DNA of 64,000 nucleotides. Origin: Streptomyces filamentosus. Its GTDB lineage: Bacteria; Actinomycetota; Actinomycetes; Streptomycetales; Streptomycetaceae. The notes below the pieces were generated by a model. The model was not told where the DNA came from. It did no database searches and was given only the letters and a program-made list of their open reading frames with translations. Below are positions 25,730 to 33,546 of the stretch, in pieces. The position numbers and the translations under genes were made by a program. Within the stretch, counting starts at the first letter, position 1; the number at the start of each line of letters is the position of its first letter. The stretch is from the NCBI RefSeq assembly GCF_014654895.1, contig NZ_BNBE01000001.1:3804501-3868500 (forward strand). The letters are read 5' to 3'.

Positions 25730-26677
25730 TCAGTGTTCGGCGTCGTCGGGCCACACCCCGATGTGGTCCTGCTCCAGTTCGAGCGCCACCCGGTGCTCCA
25801 TCCCCAGCGTCGTGGTGTACTCCGCCGGGAGCTGGAGCCGGCCCGCGCGGTCGAGCATCGCGTACTCCCGCGCCACCAGCGACTCCTGGCCCTCCGCGTC
25901 CACCTCCGTGCGGCGCAGCACCTCGGAGGAGGTGCGGCCGTCGCGGATGGCGACCGTGCGGCGCACCTCGGTGGCGACCGCCTGGTCGTGGGTGACGATC
26001 ACGATCGTGGTGCCCAGCTCCTCGTTGGCCCGGCGGAAGGCGGCGAAGACCTGCTCGCCGGTGGCCGAGTCCAGCTCGCCGGTCGGCTCGTCGGCGAGGA
26101 GGACCTTCGGGTCGTTGGCGAGCGCGACGGCGATGGCGACCCGCTGCTGCTGGCCGCCGGACAGCTGGTGCGGACGCCGGTCCCGGCAGTGCGCGATGTC
26201 CATCATCGTCAGCAGTTCCTCGGCCCGCTCCGCCCGCTTCTTCTTGTTGCCCGCCAACTGCATGGGCAGCGACACGTTCTGGGCGGCCGTCAGATAGGGG
26301 AGGAGGTTGCGGGCGGTCTGCTGCCAGACGAAGCCGACGACCTCGCGGCGGTAGCGCAGCCGGTCCCGGCCGGTCATGGCGAGCAGGTCGCAGCCCGCGA
26401 CCCGGGCCGCGCCCGCGGTGGGCACGTCCAGGCCGGCCAGGATGTTCATCAGGGTCGACTTGCCGGAGCCGGACGCCCCGACCAGGGCCATCAGCTCGCC
26501 CTCCTTGACGAGCAGGTCGAGTCCCTGGAGCGCCTGCACCTCCACCCCGTCGGTGGTGAAGATCCGCACCAGGCGGTCGCAGGCGATCAGCGCGTCGTGG
26601 CCGTACGAGGGCCGGTCCCGGTGCGCGTTCGCGCGCCGCTCCAGCTCCTCCAGGGTCGTGTTCGCGGTCGTCGTCAT
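25730..26677 (-). CDS. ABC transporter ATPase with C-terminal AbrB-like tail
   Basis: This 315-residue MacB/LolD-type ATPase has Walker A GASGSGKST, Q-loop WQQTARN, signature LSGGQQQRVAIA, Walker B VLLADEPT and the H-loop VTHD. After the ABC domain comes a 60-residue tail with REYAMLDRAGRLQLPAEY and LELEQDHIGVWPD, which looks like a swapped-hairpin AbrB/SpoVT-type fold. The gene overlaps the upstream permease by four bases (ATGA) and ends the three-gene exporter operon. With two FtsX-type permeases it should form a mechanotransmission-type exporter; the cargo is unknown. Confidence 0.85.
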   Translation of the reverse strand: MTTTANTTLEELERRANAHRDRPSYGHDALIACDRLVRIFTTDGVEVQALQGLDLLVKEGELMALVGASGSGKSTLMNILAGLDVPTAGAARVAGCDLLAMTGRDRLRYRREVVGFVWQQTARNLLPYLTAAQNVSLPMQLAGNKKKRAERAEELLTMMDIAHCRDRRPHQLSGGQQQRVAIAVALANDPKVLLADEPTGELDSATGEQVFAAFRRANEELGTTIVIVTHDQAVATEVRRTVAIRDGRTSSEVLRRTEVDAEGQESLVAREYAMLDRAGRLQLPAEYTTTLGMEHRVALELEQDHIGVWPDDAEH

Positions 26678-29544
26678 CGTGCGTCTCCTGCCCTGAGTTC
26701 CTTCACCGAGCTCTTCCGGCCCGTCCACCAGGCCTGGACGGCCGCCGCCGTCCCCGTCAGGAGGACCACGGCCACCGCCGGCAGCACCAGCGACCACGGG
26801 TCGACCCGCAGCGGCACCCCGGCGAGCGCCGCACCGCCCTCCGCCGTGGCGAGGGCCAGCAGGCGCAGGTCGATGCCCGGCGCGAGCAGCGGCACCGTCG
26901 CCCAGCCGGCGAGCGCCCCGCCCAGCGCGGCGAAGACCGCCGGGGGCAGCGCCTCCAGGCCGAGCAGCCGCCGTCCCTGCCGCCGGGTCAGGCCCATCGT
27001 CCGCAGCCGGGACAGCAGCACGGCCCGCTCGGGGCCGCTCTGCGTCAGCGACAGCAGCACGGCGACCACCGCGTAGGCGGCGCCCGCGCCGATCGCCGCC
27101 GCGTAGAGCGTCTCGGCGCCGGACTGGAGCGGCGAGTCCACGTAGGCCTCGCGGGTCTCCGAGGCCAGTGTCACCGTGAAGTCCCCGGACTTCCCGGACT
27201 TCCCGGCGACGGCCGCCCGCAGCGCCTTCGCGTCGGGGGCGCCGCCCACGAGGACGGCGGTCTGCCGCCGGTTGGTGACGTCGGCGGCGTTGACCACGAG
27301 GAAGTCCTCGCCGCGCACCGCCGGGGTGGAGTCGCGGACCGCGACCACCTTCACGTGGAAGCTGCCGGTCGCCGTGTTGAGCAGTGCGGGCCGGCCGGCG
27401 AAGCGGGCGGCGACCGAGGGCGAGGCGAGCGCGGGCAGCACCCGGTCGGTGTCGCCGACGGCCTCCGGGCCGCCCTTCCCGGTCGTGGCGAGCAGTCCGG
27501 GCGGGAAGGCGCCGTTGCCGGTGCGCCGCGCGAGCTTCGCGTAGGCCGCGGGGTCGACGGCGACGAGCGGGGCGCTCATCGGCGAGTCGGCGGAGCCCGG
27601 CGACGGCAGCGACACCCCGTACTCGATCTGCACGGGCAGCGCCTCGCGGACGCCCTTCGCGCCGCGCACCGCCTCCACCGTCCCGGGCGGCAGCAGCAGG
27701 CCCTCGGTGCGGCCCTCGACCCGGGCCTCGGCGCCGGTCGCCAGGATCGCCGCCCGGTCGCGGGCGTCGGTGACCCCGGCGAGGACCGAGCCGCCGAAGG
27801 CGGCCGTGGTCAGCGCGAGGACGAGCGCGAGCAGCGGCAGCACCCCGGTGGCCGAGGCGCGTCCGGCGCGGGCGAGGGCGAGCGGGCCGACGGCGCCGCG
27901 CAGCCGGCGGGCGGGGCGGGCCAGCCAGCGCAGCGGCAGCGGCTGGAACCGTACGAGCGCGAAGGCGGCGAGCACGCCGACGAGCACCGGCGCCGCGCTG
28001 ACCAGGTGGTCGCCGGAGTCGGAGGTGCCGCGCAGCCGCAGCGAGGCGATCGCGGCCGCCGCGAGGACCAGCGCGGTCAGCTCGACGACGGTGCGGCGGC
28101 GGGACGTCTTGGCGTCGATCATGTCCTCGCGGGCCCCGTGGACCCGGGGCGCCCGGTGCCGGAGCACGGCCCGGACCGGCAGCACGAGGGCCGCGACCAG
28201 CGCCACCAGGACGGCGGCGAGGACGGCGGGCAGCAGCGGAGCGGAGCCGGTCAGGGCCGGGGCGCCGGGGGTGTCCGGGCCGCGGACCAGCGCCACCGCC
28301 GCCACCAGGCCGAGGGCGGCGGCCGGGCCGGCGACCACCGAGGTCTCGCCGAGCAGCCGCAGGCCGATGCCGGTCAGGGAGGCGCCGCGGGCGCGCAGCA
28401 GGGTCAGTTCGGCGTCCCGGCGGGCGAGGAACAGCCCGCCGGTCATCGCGACCACCACCACGGCGACCGCGCCGATGCCGAAGACGGCGACGGCGACGAC
28501 GGGGGAGATCGCGGCCCGGGACGCGAGCTGTGCGGCGACGACCTCGTCGAGCTCGGTGGAGATCAGGCCGGTGGGCCCGGTGACCTCGCGGACCGCCGCG
28601 AGCACGGGCCCGCCGGCCAGCGAGTCCAGGGCGGCCGCGAGCGGCTCGCCGTCCCGGGCGGCGAGGCGGTCGGCGGACACCGGGTAGCGCCAGTAGACCT
28701 CGGGGACGCCCGTGGTGGAGGTGAGCACGGACCCCGACGCGGGGGAGAGCAGCAGACCGGCCTCCCAGTAGTACGTGGTCTGCATCGGGTCCGGCTTCAT
28801 CGTCAGCGACGGCGTCCGCAGCAGCGGGCTCACCGCCCAGTACGACCGCTGCGGGTCGTGCGGCTCGACGACGCCGGTGACGGTGACGGCGATCGGGTCG
28901 CCGCCGATGCCGGGCACGTGCACGACGGAGCCGACCTCGATCCCGAGGGCCTTCGCCGTCGCGGCCGTCACCGCCGCCTCCGCCTTCTTCGGCGTGCCGG
29001 CGGGCATCCGGCCCCCGCGCAGCTCCGCGTGCGCGGGCAGGTCGGAGACCGAGGCGGCGAAGAACTCCACCGGTTCGCCGTCCGGCTTCGGCAGCCACGG
29101 GTCGAGACCGACGACCCGTGTCGTCGTCCGCATGCCGTGCACGGTCTGCCCCCGGTCGGTGGCCAGCGGCGCCGGCAGCAGCGCCCGCAGCTCCTCCTGC
29201 TCCTCCCGCAGGCCCTCCGGCTCGCGCGAGGCGGCCGGCGGGAGCGGGTCGGTGATCTCCAGCACGGCCCGGTGGGCGGGGGCGGTGCGCAGGGCGTGCC
29301 GCAGGCCCTCCGTCTCGTACGAGTCGACCACCCGCGGCAGCGCGGCGGCGAGCAGCGCGGTGACGAACACCAGCAGCGCCAGACCGGCCGCGGCGCCGGG
29401 TGCGGCCCGCAGCCGGGTCCGCACCCAGGGGGCGACGGCCCGGCCGGGCGCCTTCTCGGACTCGGCCGCCGGCGCGGGCCGGTGGTCGGGGGACGCGCCT
29501 GCGGACTGCATCGGGCGGGACTCCTCGCGCGGGACGTCGGACAT
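26674..29544 (-). CDS. FtsX/MacB-type ABC permease
   Basis: This 956-residue permease has a Pro/Ala-rich cytoplasmic N-terminus (about 40 residues), a first helix (GLALLVFVTALLAAALP) and a large extracytoplasmic domain (about 75-340). A block of helices follows with FLARRDAELTLLRARGAS, the FtsX-domain landmark, then a second extracellular domain and a final FtsX helix set ending in the cytoplasm. The duplication makes it about twice a MacB permease core. It overlaps the ATPase gene and the preceding permease by a few bases, indicating one tightly coupled transcript. Confidence 0.85.
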   Translation of the reverse strand: MSDVPREESRPMQSAGASPDHRPAPAAESEKAPGRAVAPWVRTRLRAAPGAAAGLALLVFVTALLAAALPRVVDSYETEGLRHALRTAPAHRAVLEITDPLPPAASREPEGLREEQEELRALLPAPLATDRGQTVHGMRTTTRVVGLDPWLPKPDGEPVEFFAASVSDLPAHAELRGGRMPAGTPKKAEAAVTAATAKALGIEVGSVVHVPGIGGDPIAVTVTGVVEPHDPQRSYWAVSPLLRTPSLTMKPDPMQTTYYWEAGLLLSPASGSVLTSTTGVPEVYWRYPVSADRLAARDGEPLAAALDSLAGGPVLAAVREVTGPTGLISTELDEVVAAQLASRAAISPVVAVAVFGIGAVAVVVVAMTGGLFLARRDAELTLLRARGASLTGIGLRLLGETSVVAGPAAALGLVAAVALVRGPDTPGAPALTGSAPLLPAVLAAVLVALVAALVLPVRAVLRHRAPRVHGAREDMIDAKTSRRRTVVELTALVLAAAAIASLRLRGTSDSGDHLVSAAPVLVGVLAAFALVRFQPLPLRWLARPARRLRGAVGPLALARAGRASATGVLPLLALVLALTTAAFGGSVLAGVTDARDRAAILATGAEARVEGRTEGLLLPPGTVEAVRGAKGVREALPVQIEYGVSLPSPGSADSPMSAPLVAVDPAAYAKLARRTGNGAFPPGLLATTGKGGPEAVGDTDRVLPALASPSVAARFAGRPALLNTATGSFHVKVVAVRDSTPAVRGEDFLVVNAADVTNRRQTAVLVGGAPDAKALRAAVAGKSGKSGDFTVTLASETREAYVDSPLQSGAETLYAAAIGAGAAYAVVAVLLSLTQSGPERAVLLSRLRTMGLTRRQGRRLLGLEALPPAVFAALGGALAGWATVPLLAPGIDLRLLALATAEGGAALAGVPLRVDPWSLVLPAVAVVLLTGTAAAVQAWWTGRKSSVKELRAGDAR

Positions 29545-32500
29545 CAGTTGTCTCCCTGGTGGCGCAGGGTGACCGCCGGATCGTTGCGGCGCAGGGCGAT
29601 GGCCGCGACGACCGCGAGCGGCAGGGCGGCGACCCCGGCGAGGAGCAGGGCCACCTCGCCGAGGGGCAGTTCGACGAGGACCGGCGGCGCGGGCCGGGTG
29701 GCCCGGCCGGTCAGCACCACCAGGGGGACGACCACCCGGGCCAGCAGCGAGCCGAGGGCGACGCCCACCAGCAGGCCGACGCCGATGAGGACGCCCTGCT
29801 CGGCCGCGAGGAGCCGGGCGAGCCGGCGGCGCGGCGCGCCGATGGCCCGCAGGATCGAGAACTCGGCGGCCCGCTCCCGTACGGAACCGGCCGAACCGAC
29901 CGCGAAGCCCACGGCGGCCAGCGCCGCCGCGGCCGCCGCCACCGCCATCAGGGCGGTGTGGGGGCCCGCGCCCAGCGGGTCGTCGAGCAGCCCGGAGGCG
30001 ATCTCGTCGCGGACGACGAGCTCACCGGGCTCGCCGGTGGCCCCCCGCAGCTCCTTCGCGACGGCGGCGGCCCGGCCCCGCTCGGGGGTCAGCCACCACT
30101 CGGTGGGCGCCACGGGGGCGAGGCGGTCGACGGCCGCGAGCGCGCGGTTGGCGGACTTCAGGTCGACGAGCACGCCGCCGCCGTCGTCCGGCATGCCGGA
30201 GGCGGCCTCCGCGTCGCCGGGCCGGCCCTCGGTCCCCGTCGTCGGCAGGTCCTCCACGACCCGGACGATCACCGCGGACACCTGCCGGCCGCCGAACGAC
30301 AGCTGCACGACGTCGCCCCGCTTCGCCCGGGACGCCGCCATGAACGCCTCGGAGGCGATCGCCGGAAGCCGCTCGGCGTGCTCGCCCACCGGCGAGGTCA
30401 GCCGCACCTCGTAGCTCTCCGCCGGGGGCGGGAAGGGGCTGGAGAAGACGTCCTCCAGCGAGTACGCGGCCTCGTACGGCGTTCCGCCGCCCGCGGCCGG
30501 ACCCTGCTCCCTGATCACCAGCTTCCTCGGGTCCTGGGTCTTGCCCTCCAGCGTCTGCTCGAAGTCCGCGGTCCAGCCGGCCAGCGTGCGCGCCGGGTCG
30601 ACGGTCCGCAGCTTCCCGTCCGCGCCGGTGACGCCGAGCAGGTCCACCCGGAGGGTCGCCGCGTGCTCGACGTGCTCGGAGAAGTAGGCGGAGAGCTCGA
30701 TGCCCGTGAGGACCAGGCCGCCGGGGCCGCGGGCGCCGCCGGTGGTGAGCGCCGTCAGGTCGAGCGTCATCCGGTGGGTGCGGCCGTCCGGCGGCAGGAC
30801 GCCCGCCCGCAGCCGGTACGGGACGCCGTGCGCGTCCTCCAGGGCGAGGGTGACCTGCCCCGGATCGACGCCCTTCGCGGCCCGGCTCCGCAGGTCCACG
30901 ACGAGCGCGCGGCTGCCCTCCGGCACCGGCAGGCCGGGCCGGACGCCGTCCCGGGACGCGAGCGGGGCGAGCAGCCCGGCGGGCGAGGAGCCCGCCAGGT
31001 CCTCGCGCATCAGCAGCCCGGAGCCGAGCCGGTCGGTGGCGACGGCGAGCACGGCCGCGCCGTGCCCGGCGACGTCCAGGGACTCCCGGCGGACCGGGGC
31101 GACCTCGCGGACCCCGGGGACGGCCGCGAGCCGCGCCGTCCGGGCCGGGTCGCCGGGACCGAAGCCCAGCACCCGCACCTCGGCACCCGCCCGGAAATCG
31201 GCCTGGTCGTGCTGCGACCGCTCCCACGAACGGCTCTGCCCGACCGCCAGCATGCCCATCGCCACGGCCAGCACCAGGAGCAGCACCGGGCCCGCGCCGC
31301 GCAGCGGCCGGCGGCTGAACTGCCAGCCGGCCAGTGCTGCCGACAGGCCCCGGCCGCCGGCCGCGCGCCGCTCGGCCAGCTTCGCGGCGGGCGGCAGCAG
31401 ACGCAGCGTCAGGACCGTGCCGGCGAGCAGCGCCAGCGCGGGCGCGGCGACGAGCACCGGGTCGACGGCGCCGCCGTCGGCGGCGGCCTCCGGCTGCCGC
31501 TGGAGCTGCCAGAGCGCGATGCCCGCGACCAGCAGCAGCGCGAGGTCCGCGCCCGCCCGCACCGGCCACGGCAGCGTCCCGCCGCGCGCCTTGCGCAGGG
31601 ACACGGCGTCGCCGTCGCGGGAGGCGAGCGCGGGCGCCACGACCGCCGCCGCGCAGGCCAGTGCCACCCCGACGGAGACCAGCCAGACCGTGGCGCCCGG
31701 CGAGGTGTCGAGCTCCACCCCCAGCGAGGAGAGCCCGGACCGCGAGGCGAACAGCCGGGTCAGCGGGCCGGTGAGCAGCGGGGCGAGGAGCGCGGCGGGC
31801 ACCGCGAGGAGCAGCGCCTCGGCGGCGGCGAGGGCGGTGATCCGGCGCCGGGAGGCACCGCGGGCCCGCAGCAGCGCGGTCTCGCCGGACCGCTCGGTGC
31901 TGAGCAGCCGGGCGACGAGCAGCAGCGCGTAGGCCGCCAGCAGCACCAGCTGCACGGCGACGACGAGGAGCGTCGAACGGGACACCGCGAGCGCGCGCTC
32001 GGTCTGCGCCAGGGCGGTCGGCAGCCCCGTGGTCACGTTGAGCGTGGTCCCGAAGGTCGTGGTGTCGGCGAGCAGCCGCTCCGGCTCCCGGGTCGCGGAG
32101 GCCCGCAGACCGGAGATCCCGTCGGTGTGGAGCCGGGAGAAGTCGGCGGTGCCGAGCCAGGAGGTCCCGCCCGGGGCGAGCGTGCCGGAGGCGAGCACCG
32201 AGGGGTCGGCGAGCAGCGGCCCGTACGTGGTGAAGGAGAGCGTCCGCACGCCCCGCCCGCCGGCCGGGTCGAGCAGCCAGTAGGGGTCGGTGGGGTCGGT
32301 CGCCCCGTAGACGCCGGTGATCCGGACCCGCAGCTTCTTCTCGGTGAGCCGGTCGGTGAGTTCGAGGACCGCGCCGGGGCCGGTCCGCAGCCGCTTCGCC
32401 GCCTGCTCGGGCAGCGCGGTCTCCACCACGCCGCCGGTGCGCGCCGCCGACGGCCAGGCGCCCCGCACCAGGGTGAGCCGCGCGCGGTCGAGCGCGGCGA

Positions 32501-32864
32501 ACTGCGTCAGGTCCGGATCGCCCTGGCGGGCGGCGGGCGGCTGGAGCGACCGCGGCAGCGCGTACGGCCCGGAGCTCTCCAGACGCCGCACGGTGACGGG
32601 CAGTCCGTCGAAGGCGCGCCGGGCGCTGTCGGTGACCGCCCGGTCGGCGGCGGCCCGCCGGTCGGCCGGTATCTGACCCGAGACGAGCAGCGTGGAGGCG
32701 GCCGCCGAACGGTCACGCAGCCGTGCCTGGAGCGCCGCGTCGCCGATCGAGCCGGAGAAGGCGGCGAGGGCGGCGAGCACCGTCGTCGTCAGGACGACGG
32801 CGAGCAGCGCCGCGCCCAGCAGCAGCCGGTGAGCCCTGACGCGCAGAAGTACGAACCCCGTCAC
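29544..32864 (-). CDS. FtsX/MacB-type ABC permease, first gene of exporter operon
   Basis: This permease of about 1106 residues begins with an N-terminal helix (LLLGAALLAVVLTTTVLAAL) and a large external domain (about 40-290). Helices with ERSGETALLRARGASRRRI, the FtsX-domain landmark, come next, then a second external domain and a last helix set with REFSILRAIGAPRRRL read as AEFSILRAIGAPRRRL. The GTG start at 32864 is chosen because CAGGGGGAT precedes it. As the first gene it takes its promoter from the 32865-33073 gap. The operon has no regulator or dedicated lipoprotein, so its inducer and cargo are open. Confidence 0.85.
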   Translation of the reverse strand: MTGFVLLRVRAHRLLLGAALLAVVLTTTVLAALAAFSGSIGDAALQARLRDRSAAASTLLVSGQIPADRRAAADRAVTDSARRAFDGLPVTVRRLESSGPYALPRSLQPPAARQGDPDLTQFAALDRARLTLVRGAWPSAARTGGVVETALPEQAAKRLRTGPGAVLELTDRLTEKKLRVRITGVYGATDPTDPYWLLDPAGGRGVRTLSFTTYGPLLADPSVLASGTLAPGGTSWLGTADFSRLHTDGISGLRASATREPERLLADTTTFGTTLNVTTGLPTALAQTERALAVSRSTLLVVAVQLVLLAAYALLLVARLLSTERSGETALLRARGASRRRITALAAAEALLLAVPAALLAPLLTGPLTRLFASRSGLSSLGVELDTSPGATVWLVSVGVALACAAAVVAPALASRDGDAVSLRKARGGTLPWPVRAGADLALLLVAGIALWQLQRQPEAAADGGAVDPVLVAAPALALLAGTVLTLRLLPPAAKLAERRAAGGRGLSAALAGWQFSRRPLRGAGPVLLLVLAVAMGMLAVGQSRSWERSQHDQADFRAGAEVRVLGFGPGDPARTARLAAVPGVREVAPVRRESLDVAGHGAAVLAVATDRLGSGLLMREDLAGSSPAGLLAPLASRDGVRPGLPVPEGSRALVVDLRSRAAKGVDPGQVTLALEDAHGVPYRLRAGVLPPDGRTHRMTLDLTALTTGGARGPGGLVLTGIELSAYFSEHVEHAATLRVDLLGVTGADGKLRTVDPARTLAGWTADFEQTLEGKTQDPRKLVIREQGPAAGGGTPYEAAYSLEDVFSSPFPPPAESYEVRLTSPVGEHAERLPAIASEAFMAASRAKRGDVVQLSFGGRQVSAVIVRVVEDLPTTGTEGRPGDAEAASGMPDDGGGVLVDLKSANRALAAVDRLAPVAPTEWWLTPERGRAAAVAKELRGATGEPGELVVRDEIASGLLDDPLGAGPHTALMAVAAAAAALAAVGFAVGSAGSVRERAAEFSILRAIGAPRRRLARLLAAEQGVLIGVGLLVGVALGSLLARVVVPLVVLTGRATRPAPPVLVELPLGEVALLLAGVAALPLAVVAAIALRRNDPAVTLRHQGDN

Positions 32865-32913
32865 CCATCCCCCTGGCCGCTCCACGCGCGTCCGCAGTCA
32901 CCGAACGCCTGTC

Positions 32914-32930
32914 GAACTTTCGAAACGTTC
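32914..32930. promoter_or_regulatory. inverted repeat upstream of exporter operon
   Basis: GAAC, then the palindrome TTTCGAAA (32918-32925) and GTTC at 32927-32930 form a nested inverted repeat 50 bases upstream of the first permease start. It is A+T-richer than its surroundings and may be an operator. Confidence 0.35.
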
Positions 32931-33073
32931 CGGGAATGCTTTCATCGGCCATGGGTCGCTGGAAACCGCTTGCGCACCGACCTTGATGCGATCGTGACCG
33001 TTATTCGGTGATCGGTTCCTGGAATGTGTTCATCCGGTGGCACGGAGTGGTCCGGACCGGTCGCGGGCGGTTC

Positions 33074-33481
33074 TCAGCCGGGAGTGTTCACCATCGAGGC
33101 CGCCGCGTACGTCATGTACCGCCACAACTGGGCGTCGTGCTCCGGCGCCAGCTCCAGGCTGTCGATCGCGGCCCGCATGTGCCGGAGCCAGGCGTCGTGC
33201 GCGGCCCGGTCGACGGCGAAGGGGGCGTGCCGCATCCGCAGCCGGGGATGGCCGCGGCGCTCGCTGTAGGTGCCGGGGCCGCCCCAGTACTGCATCAGGA
33301 AGAGCGCGAACCGCTCCTCGGCGGGACCGAGGTCCTCCTCCGGGTACATCGGGCGGAGCAGCGGGTCCCCGGCGACGCCCTCGTAGAAGCGCCGGACGAG
33401 ACGGCGGAAGGTCTCCTCGCCGCCGACCTGCTCGTAGAAGGTCTGCTCCTGCACGGTGCCGTCCCCGGGAATCTCGTTCAC
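33074..33481 (-). CDS. glbO: truncated haemoglobin, group II (GlbO)
   Basis: This 135-residue protein is a group II truncated haemoglobin. It shows FYEQVGGEETFRRLVRRFYEGV with the B10 Tyr region, MYPEEDL, the FLMQYWGGP segment, the proximal His in RMRHAPF and the WG8-type Trp in AHDAWLRHM. It binds haem and O2 in the cytosol; actinobacterial GlbO proteins are linked to oxygen or peroxide handling. It stands beside the FHA gene on the same strand with a 65-base gap, so it may be read from the end of the signalling cluster or from its own promoter. Confidence 0.85.
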   Translation of the reverse strand: MNEIPGDGTVQEQTFYEQVGGEETFRRLVRRFYEGVAGDPLLRPMYPEEDLGPAEERFALFLMQYWGGPGTYSERRGHPRLRMRHAPFAVDRAAHDAWLRHMRAAIDSLELAPEHDAQLWRYMTYAAASMVNTPG

Positions 33482-33546
33482 CGTTCCATCGTCTCAGACG
33501 GACCGGACGAGGACCGGAGGTCTAGGACCCCCGGCCCCTCCCCGGC

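Noticed and set aside
29400..33011. Very long plus-strand open frames opposite the FtsX permeases
   Set aside because: They are composition-driven shadows: Gly/Arg/Gln-rich, without domains, and opposite genes with clear transporter features.
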